Shown here in pieces: positions 54,381 through 62,719 of a stretch of 64,000 bases of DNA. The notes below the pieces were generated by a model, which saw only the letters and a list, made by a program, of their open reading frames with translations, ran no database searches and had not been told where the DNA came from. Numbering within the stretch: position 1 is the stretch's first letter; each line of letters begins with the position of its first letter. The DNA is from an uncultured Ferrovibrio sp. (lineage in GTDB: Bacteria; Pseudomonadota; Alphaproteobacteria; Ferrovibrionales; Ferrovibrionaceae): the NCBI RefSeq assembly GCF_937960835.1, contig NZ_CALGPC010000002.1, positions 124,001 to 188,000 on the forward strand. Reading direction: 5' to 3'. A program made the translations under genes and the position numbers.

Positions 54381-54510
54381 ATGGGGAGCAATGGATGCTG
54401 ACTGACTCGGACGGTTCTGGATGGGGCTGGAATGGTGCCGGACGGTTTCAAATGGTCTCAAGCGGTGCCAAACGGGCTCAAACGAACCTGAACGGTATAA
54501 AAAGGTCGAT
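54381..54510 (+). repeat. Imperfect tandem 10-bp repeat array (about 13 units)
   Basis: Units in exact 10-base register include ACGGTTCTGG, ATGGGGCTGG, AATGGTGCCG, GACGGTTTCA, AATGGTCTCA, AGCGGTGCCA, AACGGGCTCA and AACGGTATAA. The rough consensus is AACGGTNTCA. There are ten clear units at 54411-54510 and three weaker ones before. The period equals about one helical turn. The array lies between the rpsF promoter and the antitoxin relic, and its role is unknown. Confidence 0.75.
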
Positions 54511-54528
54511 TTGATAGCAGTGATATCA

Positions 54529-54543
54529 GTGCAATCATTGCAC
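54529..54543. promoter_or_regulatory. 15-base palindrome before the antitoxin relic
   Basis: GTGCAATCATTGCAC is a perfect 7+1+7 palindrome 17 bases upstream of the relic's ATG, next to a TATAAA at about 54496. This is where a toxin-antitoxin operator would lie, so it may be the surviving operator. Confidence 0.5.
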
Positions 54544-54560
54544 CGCCAAGGCAGGGCATT

Positions 54561-54738
54561 ATGGCCAGCGTTATCATCCACAATATCGATAAGGATCTGA
54601 AAAATCGCCTCCGCCGGCGGCTTACCGCCACCACCGTCGATGGAGGAAGAGCGTCGGGAAATCCTGCGCTGCGTCCTGTTCCAGGAGTCAAAAAATGGGC
54701 CTGGACATGATCAATCGCGTGCAGGAAAGGAGCCTGCA
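54561..54738 (+). pseudogene. Decayed FitA/VapB-like ribbon-helix-helix antitoxin gene
   Basis: The frame from ATG 54561 begins MASVIIHNIDKDLKNRLRRR, the ribbon-helix-helix start of FitA-like antitoxins. The family's second helix (typically GRSMEEExREILR) is found in another frame as SMEEERREILRCVLFQES from about 54637, and a stretch AAYRHHR between them sits in the third frame. At least two indels therefore broke the gene. No toxin gene follows; an RlmM-like gene starts directly after. Confidence 0.7.
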
Positions 54739-55638
54739 GTGACCACAGGCTATCTTGCCGCAGAGGGTTTTGAGGCGCAGCTGCGCGAGGAACTGCGCGG
54801 CCATATCCTGTCCGAACATGGCCGGCTGATTCTGGCGGATGAAGAAAGACCGGCCGCCTGGGCCGCAAATATCTGGGTCGATGTCCGAGAGGTCGGCATT
54901 GAATCCATTGGCGACGCGGCCGCCAAGTTGAAGGCGATTCAGCGCAACTGGGCCGCCTATGCGCCGCTGCATCACCGCCGCGCCAAGCTGATCGATGAGA
55001 AGCTGCCGCATGTCTCGGCCAAGCCGCTTAACTTCGGCGCGCCGCTGCCGACCGCACCGCTCGGCTCTTTCACCCTGCTGGCGCCGGATCGCATGCTTTA
55101 TGCGGCGCGCTGCTCAAGCCCGGTGCCGCATGGCGAATTCGTTTTCAACGAGGATAAAAGCGGCCCGCCTAATCGCGCCTATCTGAAACTCTGGGAAGCG
55201 CTGACCCGCTTTGGCGCGATGCCGAAGGCCGGCGATATCTGCCTTGATCTTGGCGCTTCGCCTGGCGGCTGGACCTGGGTGCTGGGCAAACTCGGCGCCC
55301 AAGTGACCGCCATCGACAAGGCGCCGCTTGCGCGCCATGTCGCTGCGATGCCGAATGTGCGCTGGCAGCAGGGCAGCGCCTTCGCGTTGGAGCCGCGCGA
55401 TTTCGAGCGCGTCGACTGGCTCTGTTCGGATGTGATCTGCTATCCGTCGCGGCTGCTGAAACTGGTCGAGCGCTGGCTTGCCTCAGGCAAGCTGCGCCAC
55501 GCCATCTGCACGCTGAAGTTCCAGGGCGAAACCGATCACGAGACCGCGCGCGCCTTCGCCGCGATCCCAGGCAGCCGGCTCATGCATCTGCATCACAACA
55601 AGCACGAGCTGACCTGGCTGTGGCAGCAGCCTTCTTAA
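54739..55638 (+). CDS. rlmM: RlmM-like rRNA 2'-O-methyltransferase (FtsJ fold)
   Basis: A 299-residue SAM methyltransferase. The N-terminal half is a THUMP-like substrate region; the C-terminal FtsJ-type domain has motif I CLDLGASPGGWTWVL and the K-D-K-type residues around DWLCSDVICYPSR and CTLKFQGE. RlmM methylates C2498 of 23S rRNA in E. coli; the homologue here is shorter. GTG 54739 is chosen because AAGGAG lies seven bases upstream and the open frame before it is the antitoxin relic. Confidence 0.85.
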   Translation: MTTGYLAAEGFEAQLREELRGHILSEHGRLILADEERPAAWAANIWVDVREVGIESIGDAAAKLKAIQRNWAAYAPLHHRRAKLIDEKLPHVSAKPLNFGAPLPTAPLGSFTLLAPDRMLYAARCSSPVPHGEFVFNEDKSGPPNRAYLKLWEALTRFGAMPKAGDICLDLGASPGGWTWVLGKLGAQVTAIDKAPLARHVAAMPNVRWQQGSAFALEPRDFERVDWLCSDVICYPSRLLKLVERWLASGKLRHAICTLKFQGETDHETARAFAAIPGSRLMHLHHNKHELTWLWQQPS

Positions 55639-55654
55639 TTCTTCAGCGCCGCGC

Positions 55655-56710
55655 TCAGTGCTTGCGCGGCTGCTGCGTGATGACGCCATACCAGCCAAGG
55701 CCGTCATAGGTCTCGTAGCCGATGGTCTTGGCGAAGGCGATCAACTCGCCGCTGGGCGTGTAGTAATAGCCGCGCGGCTTGTCGCCGGTCTCCAGCGCAA
55801 AGGGCTGATACAGGCCCTGACCGTCGGAAGAGGCGATGACGCGCCGCTTGGAGTCGAGCAGCAGCACGCGCGAACGCTGCCATTCCTCCTGGCTCAAGGA
55901 GGGCTCGTCGCAGACGATGCTCTTGCCCTGCTTGTCCCAGTCGAAGATCACGCCCAGTACGCCGATGGGCGTGCCGTTGATATGGCCCTGTTCGCGCACC
56001 GCGGCGGCGTAGATCGCCACCGCCTTGTTGTCGTGGCTGGCGCTCTGGGTGATGTCGTCGACCACATAATCGTCGCCGCTGCGCGTCTGCATGGCAGCCT
56101 GGAACCATCGCGTCTGCGCAACGCTGGCCCTCGCGGCGCGGGGAAACTGCCTTGGATTCGACGTGGCGACGACCTGCCCACGGGCATTGGCCAGCACCAG
56201 GTTGAGATAGACGGTGTAGAAGCGGTTGATCACGCCAAGCCGCTCGGTGGCGCGGGCCAGCAGTTCTTCGGACGGGTTCTGCAAGGCCTGCCACATGGCG
56301 TCGTCGGTGGCCCACCACCGGCAGTCGCAGGTGCGCTCATACAGGTTACGCACAATGAGCTGCACCATGGTCTGCGCCATGTCGGAGAGGCGGGGGCCTT
56401 CCAGATCCTTCACGATCTGGACGACGATCTCTTCCGCCGCGCGCTTGGATTCCGAGATGCGCTTGAGCACCACGTCGCGGAAGCGCTTTGAATTCTCGGA
56501 GGCCTGGTTGGCCAGGTTCTTCACCTCCTGGGCCACCACCGCGAAGCTGCGGCCGACCTCGCCGGCCCGGGCGGCCTCGATGGAGGCATTCAGGGACAGC
56601 AGGGTGGTTTGAAAGGCGATATCCTCATTGTTGGCACCGAATTCCTGAACGTCCCGCTCGATGCCGTCGATCAGCTGATGGATCTGCAGATGATGCGTCT
56701 GAGAGCTCAT
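55655..56710 (-). CDS. Soluble chemoreceptor with inverted domain order (MCP tip first, Cache-like domain last)
   Basis: A 351-residue protein with no membrane helix or signal peptide. Residues about 25-90 are an MCP signalling hairpin tip (EDIAFQTTLLSLNASIEAARAGEVGRSFAVVAQEV). A helical linker with CDCRWW follows (Cys pair), and residues about 150-345 look like a Cache/PAS-like sensor ending RGYYYTPSGELIAFAKTIGYETYDGLGWYGVI. This sensor-at-C-terminus order is the reverse of classical MCPs, and only a very short signalling domain is kept. Cytoplasmic sensing is inferred. Confidence 0.85.
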   Translation of the reverse strand: MSSQTHHLQIHQLIDGIERDVQEFGANNEDIAFQTTLLSLNASIEAARAGEVGRSFAVVAQEVKNLANQASENSKRFRDVVLKRISESKRAAEEIVVQIVKDLEGPRLSDMAQTMVQLIVRNLYERTCDCRWWATDDAMWQALQNPSEELLARATERLGVINRFYTVYLNLVLANARGQVVATSNPRQFPRAARASVAQTRWFQAAMQTRSGDDYVVDDITQSASHDNKAVAIYAAAVREQGHINGTPIGVLGVIFDWDKQGKSIVCDEPSLSQEEWQRSRVLLLDSKRRVIASSDGQGLYQPFALETGDKPRGYYYTPSGELIAFAKTIGYETYDGLGWYGVITQQPRKH

Positions 56711-56924
56711 TTTCCGGAAAGCCTGTATGGTGACGAGACGGGGCTGGCGAATGCAGGATGTATGCCGATCAGGTTGTGACGTCCGTCGTGATTTCTATTC
56801 ATTTCTCGGCACAAAGAAGGGCATCCGCGCCCTATATCGGAAGCAGGAGTTTATCGACTGATCATTATTCGTCCCACTGCACAATAAATGAGCCCAAAAA
56901 TTAGGCGCAACGGAGAAGAGAGCC

Positions 56925-58316
56925 ATGCAGACACGGCAGGAACGTGATGCTTTCGGTACCGTAGAGGTGCCCGCCGACCGCTACTGGGGGGCGCAAACCC
57001 AGCGGGCGCTTACACTTTTCCGGATCGGTACCGAGAAGCTGCCGCCGGCGCTCGTCCGTGCCATCGGGCTGCAGAAGCTGGCCGCCGCCCGCGCCAACGC
57101 CAGGCTGGGCGAACTGCCGGCGGAACTGGTCGACGCGATCCAGCAGGCGGCCCGCGAGGTCTCGGAAGGCCGCTTCGATGATCATTTCCCGCTGCCGGTC
57201 TGGCAGATCGGCTCGGGCACCGCGACCAACATGAATGCCAATGAGGTGATCGCCAATCGCGCCAACGAATTGCTGGGCCAGCCGCTTGGGACCAAGAAGC
57301 CGGTGCACCCCAACGACCACGTCAACCGCGGCCAGTCCTCCAACGACACATTCCCGACCGTGATGCATATCGTCACGGTGCTGGAGCTGAAGCAGCGGCT
57401 CATCCCCGCGCTGCAAAAGCTGCAGGCGCAGCTTGCGGCAAAGGCCGAGGCCTGGAGCGGCATCGTCAAGATTGCCCGCACCCATTTGCAGGATGCGACG
57501 CCGATGACCCTGGGGCAGGGTTTTGGCGCGATGGCGCGGCAGGTGGAACTGGCCATAATGCGTGTCGAGGACGCCTTGCCGCGGCTTTATCTGCTGGCCC
57601 AGGGCGGCACAGCGGTGGGAACGGGGCTGAATGCGAAAACCGGCTTCGATACAGCCTTCGCGGCCGAGCTGTCGGCGCTGACCGACCTGCCTTTTGTCGC
57701 CAATCCCAACAAGTTCGAAGGCATGGGCGCGCATGACGCGCTGATGGAGGCCAGCGGCGTGCTGAACACCATCGCCGTGTCGCTGGCCAAGATCGCCAAT
57801 GATGTGCGCTTCCTCGGCTCCGGGCCGCGCGCGGGTCTCGCCGAACTGGTGCTGCCGCATGACGGCCTGACATCCTCGATCATGCCGGGCAAGCGCAATC
57901 CCACATTGGCGGAAGCGATGCTTCAGGTCTGTTATCAGGCGATGGGCAATCATGTTGCCGTTACCCATGCCGCGGCGGCGGGTCATTTCGAGCTGAACGT
58001 CGCCAAGCCGGTGATCGTGCACAACATCCTGCAGTCGATCCGCCTGCTGGCCGATGCGGCAACCGTCTTCGGCGAGGACATGATCGCCGGGATCGAGCCG
58101 AACAAGGCGACCCTGCAGCGCAACGTCGAGCATTCCATCATGCTGGCCACCGCGCTCAATCCGCATCTGGGCTATGACCGCGTGGCGCAGATCGTCAACA
58201 AGGCCTTCGCCGATGGCACCAGCCCGAAACAGGCGGCCGTGGAACTCGGCTTCCTGACGGCCGAGGATTACGACCGCCTGGCCGATCCCGCCACTATGCT
58301 GGGGCCGCGGCCGTGA
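56925..58316 (+). CDS. fumC: Class II fumarate hydratase
   Basis: A 463-residue homotetrameric TCA-cycle enzyme, hydrating fumarate to malate without an Fe-S cluster. Seen: RYWGAQTQRAL near the start, SGTATNMNANEV, the catalytic-site segment HPNDHVNRGQSSND, and the signature GSSxMPGKxNP as SSIMPGKRNPTLAE. ATG 56925 has GGAG about nine bases upstream. Oxygen-stable FumC fits an organism that also has low-oxygen hemN. Confidence 0.97.
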   Translation: MQTRQERDAFGTVEVPADRYWGAQTQRALTLFRIGTEKLPPALVRAIGLQKLAAARANARLGELPAELVDAIQQAAREVSEGRFDDHFPLPVWQIGSGTATNMNANEVIANRANELLGQPLGTKKPVHPNDHVNRGQSSNDTFPTVMHIVTVLELKQRLIPALQKLQAQLAAKAEAWSGIVKIARTHLQDATPMTLGQGFGAMARQVELAIMRVEDALPRLYLLAQGGTAVGTGLNAKTGFDTAFAAELSALTDLPFVANPNKFEGMGAHDALMEASGVLNTIAVSLAKIANDVRFLGSGPRAGLAELVLPHDGLTSSIMPGKRNPTLAEAMLQVCYQAMGNHVAVTHAAAAGHFELNVAKPVIVHNILQSIRLLADAATVFGEDMIAGIEPNKATLQRNVEHSIMLATALNPHLGYDRVAQIVNKAFADGTSPKQAAVELGFLTAEDYDRLADPATMLGPRP

Positions 58317-58409
58317 TCAAGGTGACCTGATCTTATCGCTGATCCAGTAGTGAACGTGTTAGGCTGACGGCTCGTCGTCGGCCCAGCCGGCGCAGGTGGA
58401 GGGGAAGCA

Positions 58410-59831
58410 ATGATCCTGTATGCCGTTTCCGGCATCCTTCTTTTGACAGCCGGGACCATCGGCGGATTTTATGTCTACGACCGGTGGATTCAGCGCGATC
58501 ACGCCGTGATGCGGAATTTCCCGATCTATGGGCGCTTCCGCTACATCATGGAGAATCTCGGCGAGTATTTCCGCCAGTACTGGTTCACCGCCGACTGGGA
58601 AGAGCGGCCCTTCAACCGCCTGACCCGCGCCTGGGTGTATCGCTCGGCCAAGGGCGTCTCCAACTATGTCGCCTTCGGCTCGGAAGTGAATGCGCAGGAG
58701 ACCGGCCATGTCTATTTCCTGCATTCGCCCTTTCCGGTGAATGACGAGGAAGCCGAGCCCTATACTGGAAAATGGATCGGCAAGGGCATCGTCAGCCGGC
58801 CCTACAAGCCGACCAGCTTCTTCCACATCTCCGGCATGAGTTACGGCGCCTTGTCCTCGGCAGCGATTACTGCGCTGTCGCATGGCGCTGCGATGGCGGG
58901 TATCTGGCTCGATACGGGCGAGGGCGGCCTGTCGCCCTATCACCTGTCTGGCAACTGCGACATCGTCTTCCAGATTGGCACGGCGAAATACGGCGTGCGC
59001 GACCGCGACGGCAATCTCGATGAGGCGCGGCTGAAGGAGATCGCCGAACTGCCGCAGGTCAAGATGATCTGCATCAAGCTCAGCCAGGGCGCCAAGCCCG
59101 GCCGCGGCGGCATTCTGCCGGCAGCCAAGGTCACCGAGGAGATCGCCGAGATCAGGCGTATCGATCCGGGCAAGCCCTCGATCTCGCCAAGCCGCCACCG
59201 CGAGGTGACCGACATTCCCTCTCTGGTCGCGCTGATCAACCGCGTGCGGCGCATTGCCGATAAGCCGGTCGGCATCAAGATGGCGCTGGGCGACGATCAC
59301 TTCATCGACGATCTGTTCCGGTATCTGCAGCCGCGCCGCGAGGAAGCGCCGGATTTCATCCAGTTGGACGGCGCGGAAGGCGGCACCGGCGCGGCGCCAG
59401 CCCCACTGGCCGATTATGTCGGCCGCTCCATCGTGCAGGCCCTGCCTATCGTTGCCGAGAAATGCCGCTACTACGGCCTGCGTGACCGCATCCGGTTGAT
59501 TGCGTCCGGCAAGCTGGTGACCCCGGACAAGGTCGCCTGGGCGATCTGCATGGGCGCGGATTACGTGGTGTCCGCGCGCGGCTTCATGTTTTCGCTGGGC
59601 TGCATCCAGGCGATGAAATGCAACACCGGCCGTTGCCCGACAGGTGTTACGTCGAACGAGCCGCGCTACATGCGGGGCCTGGACCCGGCACGAAAGGCAG
59701 TACGGGTCGCCAATTACGCCAATGCAGTCCGCCATGACGTGGAAGCCATTGCCCATGCCTGCGGCTGCAAATCGGTGCGCGATCTGAAAGCCCATCATGT
59801 GCGGGTGCATGGCGGCACGCCGCAGCTTTAG
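58410..59831 (+). CDS. FMN-binding glutamate synthase-family protein (membrane-anchored)
   Basis: A 473-residue protein with one N-terminal membrane helix (about 4-24), then a GltS-like TIM barrel. Marks are SGMSYGALSSAAITALSHGA, KLSQGAKPGRGGILPAAKV, the FMN site LDGAEGGTGAAP, and the [3Fe-4S] cysteines in GCIQAMKCNTGRCPTG. It resembles stand-alone archaeal-type or alternative glutamate synthase-like proteins of unknown reaction. No glutaminase domain or small subunit is nearby. Confidence 0.9.
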   Translation: MILYAVSGILLLTAGTIGGFYVYDRWIQRDHAVMRNFPIYGRFRYIMENLGEYFRQYWFTADWEERPFNRLTRAWVYRSAKGVSNYVAFGSEVNAQETGHVYFLHSPFPVNDEEAEPYTGKWIGKGIVSRPYKPTSFFHISGMSYGALSSAAITALSHGAAMAGIWLDTGEGGLSPYHLSGNCDIVFQIGTAKYGVRDRDGNLDEARLKEIAELPQVKMICIKLSQGAKPGRGGILPAAKVTEEIAEIRRIDPGKPSISPSRHREVTDIPSLVALINRVRRIADKPVGIKMALGDDHFIDDLFRYLQPRREEAPDFIQLDGAEGGTGAAPAPLADYVGRSIVQALPIVAEKCRYYGLRDRIRLIASGKLVTPDKVAWAICMGADYVVSARGFMFSLGCIQAMKCNTGRCPTGVTSNEPRYMRGLDPARKAVRVANYANAVRHDVEAIAHACGCKSVRDLKAHHVRVHGGTPQL

Positions 59832-59841
59832 CGGCAGGGCC

Positions 59842-60513
59842 TTAAGCTCTCCTGAGGTTCGGATTCAATGGCGCGAAGCAGTCCGGACTGTCGAGCTTGA
59901 CGCTGTTGACGGCAGTCGTGACGCGATAGCGCGCCATTTTCTCATCCGGATAGGGACGCAGCAGGGCGATAAGATCGTTGGCCGGTGTCTCCGGATTGAG
60001 CCAGGCGGCAAAGGCCTCGGGCGGAAGAATGACGGGCATGCGGTCGTGCAACAGCCGCAGATAGTCATTCGCCGATGTGGTCAGGATGGTGAAGCATTCC
60101 GCGTTGCCGAAGGCCGCTTCGCTTTGCCACAGCCCGGCGAATGCAAACAGTCCGCCGCCCTTCAGGCCAATGCGCCAGGGCTGCTTGGCTTTGTGGCCCT
60201 CGATTGCCTGCCATTCGTAGAAACTGTCGGCCGGAACCAGGCAGCGGCGCTGGCGGAAGGCCTCGGCGAAGGTGGGCTTCGTGGTGACCGTTTCGCTGCG
60301 CGCATTGATCAGCGGCGCGTTGTTCGGCCCGGCAAATCCCCAGCGCAGCATGACGAGCGCACGATGGCCGCCTGCATCCTGACGGATGACGGCGCTTTGC
60401 TGCGTGGGCGCGATGTTCCAGCGCGGCGGGAGATTGGATTGCTGCTGCCCGTAAAGCTCGAAGAATTGCGCCAGATTATCCAGCGGCTGGGTCAGACTGT
60501 AGCGGCCACACAT
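59842..60513 (-). CDS. SOS response-associated protein YedK (HMCES family)
   Basis: A 223-residue SRAP-domain protein that forms a thiazolidine crosslink to abasic sites in single-stranded DNA. The required Cys2 follows the initiator Met (MCGRYSLTQP). The conserved Asn in PRWNIAPTQ, the Glu in PADSFYEW and His in LHDRMPVIL are present, so it looks active. It is convergent with the preceding gene (10-base gap). No LexA box was recognised. Confidence 0.95.
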   Translation of the reverse strand: MCGRYSLTQPLDNLAQFFELYGQQQSNLPPRWNIAPTQQSAVIRQDAGGHRALVMLRWGFAGPNNAPLINARSETVTTKPTFAEAFRQRRCLVPADSFYEWQAIEGHKAKQPWRIGLKGGGLFAFAGLWQSEAAFGNAECFTILTTSANDYLRLLHDRMPVILPPEAFAAWLNPETPANDLIALLRPYPDEKMARYRVTTAVNSVKLDSPDCFAPLNPNLRRA

Positions 60514-60556
60514 GGCCCCGCTATAGCCGATTGCGACGGCCCTGGCTATTCCTGCA

Positions 60557-61024
60557 CTAGTCCAGGTGCGGCTTGCTTTCGGGACGGGCCTTCAGTTCTG
60601 CGCCCTCGCGGGCCAAAATCTTGGCGACGCGTTCCGGCGCAAAGCCCAGATCGACCAGGGCAGGGCCGGCATTCGCCACTTCCCGGTATTCGGCAATCAG
60701 CCCGTCCCGCAGGGTGTAGATCGCAACGCCCTCGAACATCACGCGCTTGCCCTTGGCTTCCGGCAGCAGCGAGCGGTAGCTGAATGTGTAACGGGCATAG
60801 AGGATGCGCCCGTCGCTGACCGGATCGTGCAGATGCCAGCGGAAATCCTCCGCCGTGCGGTAGAACCAGTCATTCACCAGTTCGGCGATCTTAGCGCGGC
60901 CTTCGAAGGCTCCGTAGAAGACATCGTGGTAGACGGCGTCTTCGGTGAAGAGTTGCGCAAAGGCTTCGCCGTCGCGGTTTTCTACGGCGCTGGCGAAAGC
61001 GCGCAGCATGGCGTCGATAGTCAA
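60557..61024 (-). CDS. SnoaL-like (NTF2-fold) protein
   Basis: A 155-residue single-domain SnoaL/NTF2-like protein. Seen: FASAVENRDGEAFAQLFTEDAVYHDVFYGAFEGRAKIAELVNDWF and a later VMFEGVAIYTLRDGLIAEYREVAN, the typical cone-fold sequence. Such proteins are isomerases, hydrolases or ligand binders, so no reaction can be named. TTG 61024 is the likely start because GGAGG is six bases upstream; that Shine-Dalgarno sequence is inside a hairpin. Confidence 0.85.
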   Translation of the reverse strand: MTIDAMLRAFASAVENRDGEAFAQLFTEDAVYHDVFYGAFEGRAKIAELVNDWFYRTAEDFRWHLHDPVSDGRILYARYTFSYRSLLPEAKGKRVMFEGVAIYTLRDGLIAEYREVANAGPALVDLGFAPERVAKILAREGAELKARPESKPHLD

Positions 61025-61068
61025 AAGGCTCCTCCCGTTTTTGCCGATGCTAGCGCGGGAGGAGCCTT
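61023..61068 (-). terminator. 13-bp hairpin: tupA terminator that also covers the next Shine-Dalgarno
   Basis: The arms AAGGCTCCTCCCG (61025-61037) and CGGGAGGAGCCTT (61056-61068) are exact complements with an 18-base loop. On the minus strand the stem is followed by TT, then the TTG start of the SnoaL-like gene. The stem buries that gene's GGAGG, so it could be terminator, translation block or both. Confidence 0.75.
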
Positions 61069-61099
61069 GGGTAAATCTCGGCGGATAGCCAGCTAGAGA

Positions 61100-61942
61100 T
61101 TAGCTGCCGCTGCCGGGCTTGTAATTGGGGAAGAAAAGCTGCTCGCCGTTGATCTTGTAGGCGGCGATGGCGTCCTGGCCCTCCTTGGAGGTGATCCAGT
61201 CAATGAAGGCCCGGCCTTCCGCGACCTTCACATGCGGATGCTTCTGCGGATTGACCAGCATGACGCCATACTGATTGAACAGCCGCTGATCGCCTTCGAC
61301 CAGGATGGTGAGTTCGCCGCGATTCTTGAAGTTCAGCCAAGTGCCGCGATCGGTGAGGGCATAGGCGTTCATGCCGCTGGCGGTATTCAGCGTCGGTCCC
61401 ATGCCCGATCCGGTTTCGCGATACCAGCCCGCGCCAGCCGTCTTCACGTCGACGCCGGCGGCCTTCCACAGCCGCAGCTCGGCCGCATGCGTGCCGGAAT
61501 TATCGCCGCGCGAGGCGAAGGGGGCCTTGGCCGCCGCGATCTTCTTATAAGCGTCGACAACATCCTTGCTGCCGCCGATCTTGGCTGGATCGCCCTTCGG
61601 GCCGACGATGACGAAATCGTTGTACATCACCTGACGGTGTTCCACGCCATGGCCGGCTTCGACGAATTTCTTCTCGGCGGCGGGATCGTGCACGAAAACC
61701 ACGTCAGCATCGCCGTTCTCACCGGTCTTCAAGGCCTGGCCGGTGCCCTGCGCCACGACGCGGACCTCGACGCCGGTCTTTTGGGTGAACCGCGGCAGGA
61801 TATGGCCGAACAGGCCCGATTGCTCGGTCGAGGTGGTGCTGGCGATCACGATGAATTTCTGCTGCGCAGAGGCCATTGTAGCCGACAGCACCAGCATCGC
61901 GGCGACAGCACCGCCAAGCAGGGATTTGTGATTGAGCATCAT
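61100..61942 (-). CDS. tupA: Tungstate ABC transporter, substrate-binding protein
   Basis: A 280-residue precursor with a signal peptide (cleavage near ATMASAQQ). The mature protein has the TupA oxyanion motif TTSTEQSGLF, VVAQGTGQALKTGENGDADVVFVHDP and SRGDNSGTHAAELRLW. It binds tungstate (possibly molybdate) in the periplasm. It is the last gene of tupB-tupC-tupA, unusually placing the binding protein after the permease and ATPase. Confidence 0.95.
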   Translation of the reverse strand: MMLNHKSLLGGAVAAMLVLSATMASAQQKFIVIASTTSTEQSGLFGHILPRFTQKTGVEVRVVAQGTGQALKTGENGDADVVFVHDPAAEKKFVEAGHGVEHRQVMYNDFVIVGPKGDPAKIGGSKDVVDAYKKIAAAKAPFASRGDNSGTHAAELRLWKAAGVDVKTAGAGWYRETGSGMGPTLNTASGMNAYALTDRGTWLNFKNRGELTILVEGDQRLFNQYGVMLVNPQKHPHVKVAEGRAFIDWITSKEGQDAIAAYKINGEQLFFPNYKPGSGS

Positions 61943-61975
61943 CGTCGGTTCTCCTGTGTCACCGGGTTCAAACTG

Positions 61976-62719
61976 TTACCAGGTCAAATCGCCATTGAGG
62001 AAAGCGCCGGCCTCGTCGCTGCGCGGCGCGGTGAAAAAGATGTCGGCCGGGGTCCGCTCGGTAATGCGGCCGCGATGCAGGAAGACGATATCGCTCGCCA
62101 GCCGCTTGGCCTGCCCCAGATCATGGGTGGTCATGACGATCTTGGTCCCGTCGCGGACGAAGCCTTTGATGATCTGCTCCACCTGACGGGTTGCCGCGGG
62201 ATCGAGATTGGCAGTGGGCTCGTCGAGGAACAGGATCTGCGGATTAAGCGCCCAGGCCCGCGCCAGCGCCAGACGCTGCTGCTCGCCGCCCGACAGCACC
62301 CGGGCCGGGCGTTCCGCCAGCGCGGCAAGGCCCACGCGGTCCAGGGCCGCCTGCGCGCGCTCGGCCCGCGCATGCCTGTTCATGCCGCGCAGCTTCAGGG
62401 GAAAGATCACGTTATCCAGCACCGAACGGCGCAGCAGGACCGGCTTCTGAAACACCATCGCCTGGCCGAAGCGCAGAGTGTCGCGCTGCTGCGCGGCAGG
62501 GCCCAGCCATGCGACCCGGCCGCTGGAAGGCTGCAGCAAGCCATGGCACAGCCGCAGCAGCAGGCTCTTGCCGGCGCCGTTGGGGCCGAGGATGACGGTG
62601 GGCGGCCCGGCTTCAAGCCGGAGCGTTACGCCATCGATCAGGCGCTGGCCGCCAGCCTGGAAGGAAACTTCTTCCAGCAGCAGCGGCAGCAATGGCGCGG
62701 GAGCATGCATGGCTGTCAC
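61976..62719 (-). CDS. tupC: Tungstate ABC transporter, ATPase
   Basis: A 247-residue ATPase: Walker A GPNGAGKSLL, Q-loop VFQKPVLLRRSV (typical of TupC/ModC relatives), signature LSGGEQQRLALARAW, Walker B ILFLDEPTANLDP and switch His in TTHDLGQAKRLA. There is no TOBE domain, unlike ModC. GTG 62719 directly follows the tupB stop; ATG 62710 is an alternative. Confidence 0.94.
   Translation of the reverse strand: MTAMHAPAPLLPLLLEEVSFQAGGQRLIDGVTLRLEAGPPTVILGPNGAGKSLLLRLCHGLLQPSSGRVAWLGPAAQQRDTLRFGQAMVFQKPVLLRRSVLDNVIFPLKLRGMNRHARAERAQAALDRVGLAALAERPARVLSGGEQQRLALARAWALNPQILFLDEPTANLDPAATRQVEQIIKGFVRDGTKIVMTTHDLGQAKRLASDIVFLHRGRITERTPADIFFTAPRSDEAGAFLNGDLTW

Larger units (their letters stand above)
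53990..54560. other. rpsF leader and promoter, then a repeat-rich gap
   Basis: The 571 bases hold, from left: the rpsF leader with a GC-rich hairpin (54057-54079), the rpsF promoter (54102-54129), about 250 bases with no recognisable feature, a decamer repeat array (54381-54510), and a 15-base palindrome before an antitoxin relic. The GC content falls in 54250-54300 and 54480-54540 compared with flanking genes. Confidence 0.6.

Noticed and set aside
54640..54738. N-terminal 33 residues MEEERREILR... as the real start of the RlmM-like protein
   Set aside because: These residues are the tail of the decayed antitoxin; GTG 54739 has AAGGAG at proper spacing and gives the normal domain start.
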